DNA from: Nocardioides sp.
GTDB taxonomy: Bacteria > Actinomycetota > Actinomycetes > Propionibacteriales > Nocardioidaceae
Direction: 5' to 3'
Length of the DNA stretch: 64,000 nucleotides
Assembly (NCBI GenBank): GCA_002729525.1
Contig: PBYI01000009.1
Coordinates: 186,001 to 250,000, forward strand
Below, piece by piece: positions 63,448 to 64,000 of this stretch. The notes under the pieces were generated by a model. That model was given only the letters and a program-made list of their open reading frames with translations, was not told where the DNA came from and did not search any database. The position numbers and the translations under genes were made by a program. The first letter of the stretch is position 1. Each line of letters starts with the position of its first letter.

Positions 63448-64000
63448 TCACACCGTCACCAGCGGCTCGAGGCGCGCGAGCGTCACGTCGCCGATGCCGT
63501 CGACCTCCAGCAGCTCGTGCACCGAGGTGAACGCACCGTTCTGCTCGCGCCAGGTGAGGATCGACGTGGCCGTGACCGGCCCGACGCCCGGCAGGGTCTC
63601 GAGCAGCGCCTGGTCGGCGAGGTTGAGGTCGACGAGCGCGGGCGGTGCTCCCGGGGCGGGAGCGGCGCCCGACGGCGTCGGCGCGGCGGCACCCGCCGGC
63701 TCCCCGACGAGCACCTGCTCGCCGTCGACCAGCACCCGGGCGAGGTTGAGGCTGCTCAGGTCCACACGGGGTCGCGCCCCACCGGCCTCCTCGATCGCGT
63801 CGACCACCCGGGAGCCGGCCGGCAGGTGCAGCACGCCCGGTCGGCGGACGCGCCCCGCCACGTCGACGACCACCTCGTCCGGCAGCTCACCCTCGGCGAC
63901 CGTCGCCTCCGTGACCGACCCGCCCCCGGCCGGTGCGGCCCCCTCCTGCTCCGGGGTGGCCGCGCTCGGTTCCACCGAGACCGACGTGCCCGCTGCCACC
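63448..64000 (-). CDS. comEA: ComEA helix-hairpin-helix DNA-binding protein (5' end outside window)
   Basis: The C-terminal 184 residues or so of a competence protein that binds DNA outside the membrane. A SLBB-like domain (about 40-100: EVVVDVAGRVRRPGVLHLPAGSRVVDAIEEAGGA) is followed by an Ala/Pro linker. A terminal double HhH domain closes the protein (VDLNLADQALLETLPGVGPVTATSILTWREQNGAF and SVHELLEVDGIGDVTLARL). The membrane anchor and start lie beyond base 64000; an apparent GTG at 63999 is probably internal. It precedes comEC by 6 bases. Confidence 0.9.
   Translation of the reverse strand, partial: VAAGTSVSVEPSAATPEQEGAAPAGGGSVTEATVAEGELPDEVVVDVAGRVRRPGVLHLPAGSRVVDAIEEAGGARPRVDLSSLNLARVLVDGEQVLVGEPAGAAAPTPSGAAPAPGAPPALVDLNLADQALLETLPGVGPVTATSILTWREQNGAFTSVHELLEVDGIGDVTLARLEPLVTV

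Overview
This 64-kb window is chromosomal DNA from a very GC-rich actinobacterium. It is most likely a member of the Nocardioidaceae, close to Nocardioides. The inference rests on the SepH cell-division protein, an Era/YbeY/PhoH cluster, HrcA/DnaJ2/RsmE, DUF3097 and HemW in the order familiar from Mycobacterium tuberculosis, IdeR/DtxR-type iron boxes, a 10-methyl fatty acid gene pair, and many leaderless promoters (a TANNNT element followed 6-8 bases later directly by ATG or GTG). There are no rRNA, tRNA, CRISPR, IS or prophage genes. Only one element looks mobile: an intein inside PhoH.

Layout, left to right. 0.2-6.7 kb: inositol-phosphatase family protein and coproporphyrin ferrochelatase (minus strand), an MFS carrier, SepH, and a two-module fatty acyl-CoA reductase/SDR. 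6.7-15.3 kb: UppS and RecO, a large orphan PAS sensor kinase, LeuA with its own leader peptide and attenuator-like hairpin, and a GAF/PP2C phosphatase. 15.4-18.5 kb: a methyltransferase, a flavodoxin-fold protein and two tandem septum-formation lipoproteins. 18.5-30.4 kb: a long minus-strand series with the conserved core PhoH-YbeY-CBS/CorC-(cytidine deaminase-like)-Era, into which SppA, a secreted repeat protein, the tmsA/tmsB 10-methyl fatty acid pair and a siderophore-interacting reductase are interleaved.

30.4-43.9 kb is the accessory, iron-responsive part. An iron-box gene encodes one polypeptide joining an adenylation domain, a carrier domain and a membrane acyltransferase. It converges on an iron-box fbpABC ferric transporter. 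Then follow a sigma factor with a membrane GerMN/Gmad2 protein and a GerMN/Gmad2 lipoprotein, the CIRCE-controlled hrcA-dnaJ-rsmE operon, and a third iron-box gene of DUF2470-like character. 43.9-64 kb returns to core functions: an MBL hydrolase, DUF3097, DUF4870, HemW, a long-chain acyl-CoA synthetase, a MOSC protein, MFS, two APH-fold kinases, LepA, a pyruvate oxidase-like enzyme, an FMN glutamate-synthase-like protein, RpsT, HolA, ComEC and the C-terminal part of ComEA.

Themes that tie the genes together are iron supply and haem (CpfC, HemW, SIP, FbpABC, the iron-box acyltransferase and the DUF2470-like protein), membrane lipid tailoring (UppS, FAR, TmsAB, FadD), cell division and envelope (SepH, septum-formation lipoproteins, SppA), and protein or ribosome quality control (HrcA/DnaJ, YbeY, Era, LepA, RsmE). 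The strongest unusual signals are the class 3-type intein in PhoH and the iron-regulated adenylation-carrier-acyltransferase fusion. All functions are read from sequence motifs and remembered family features; no database search was run.
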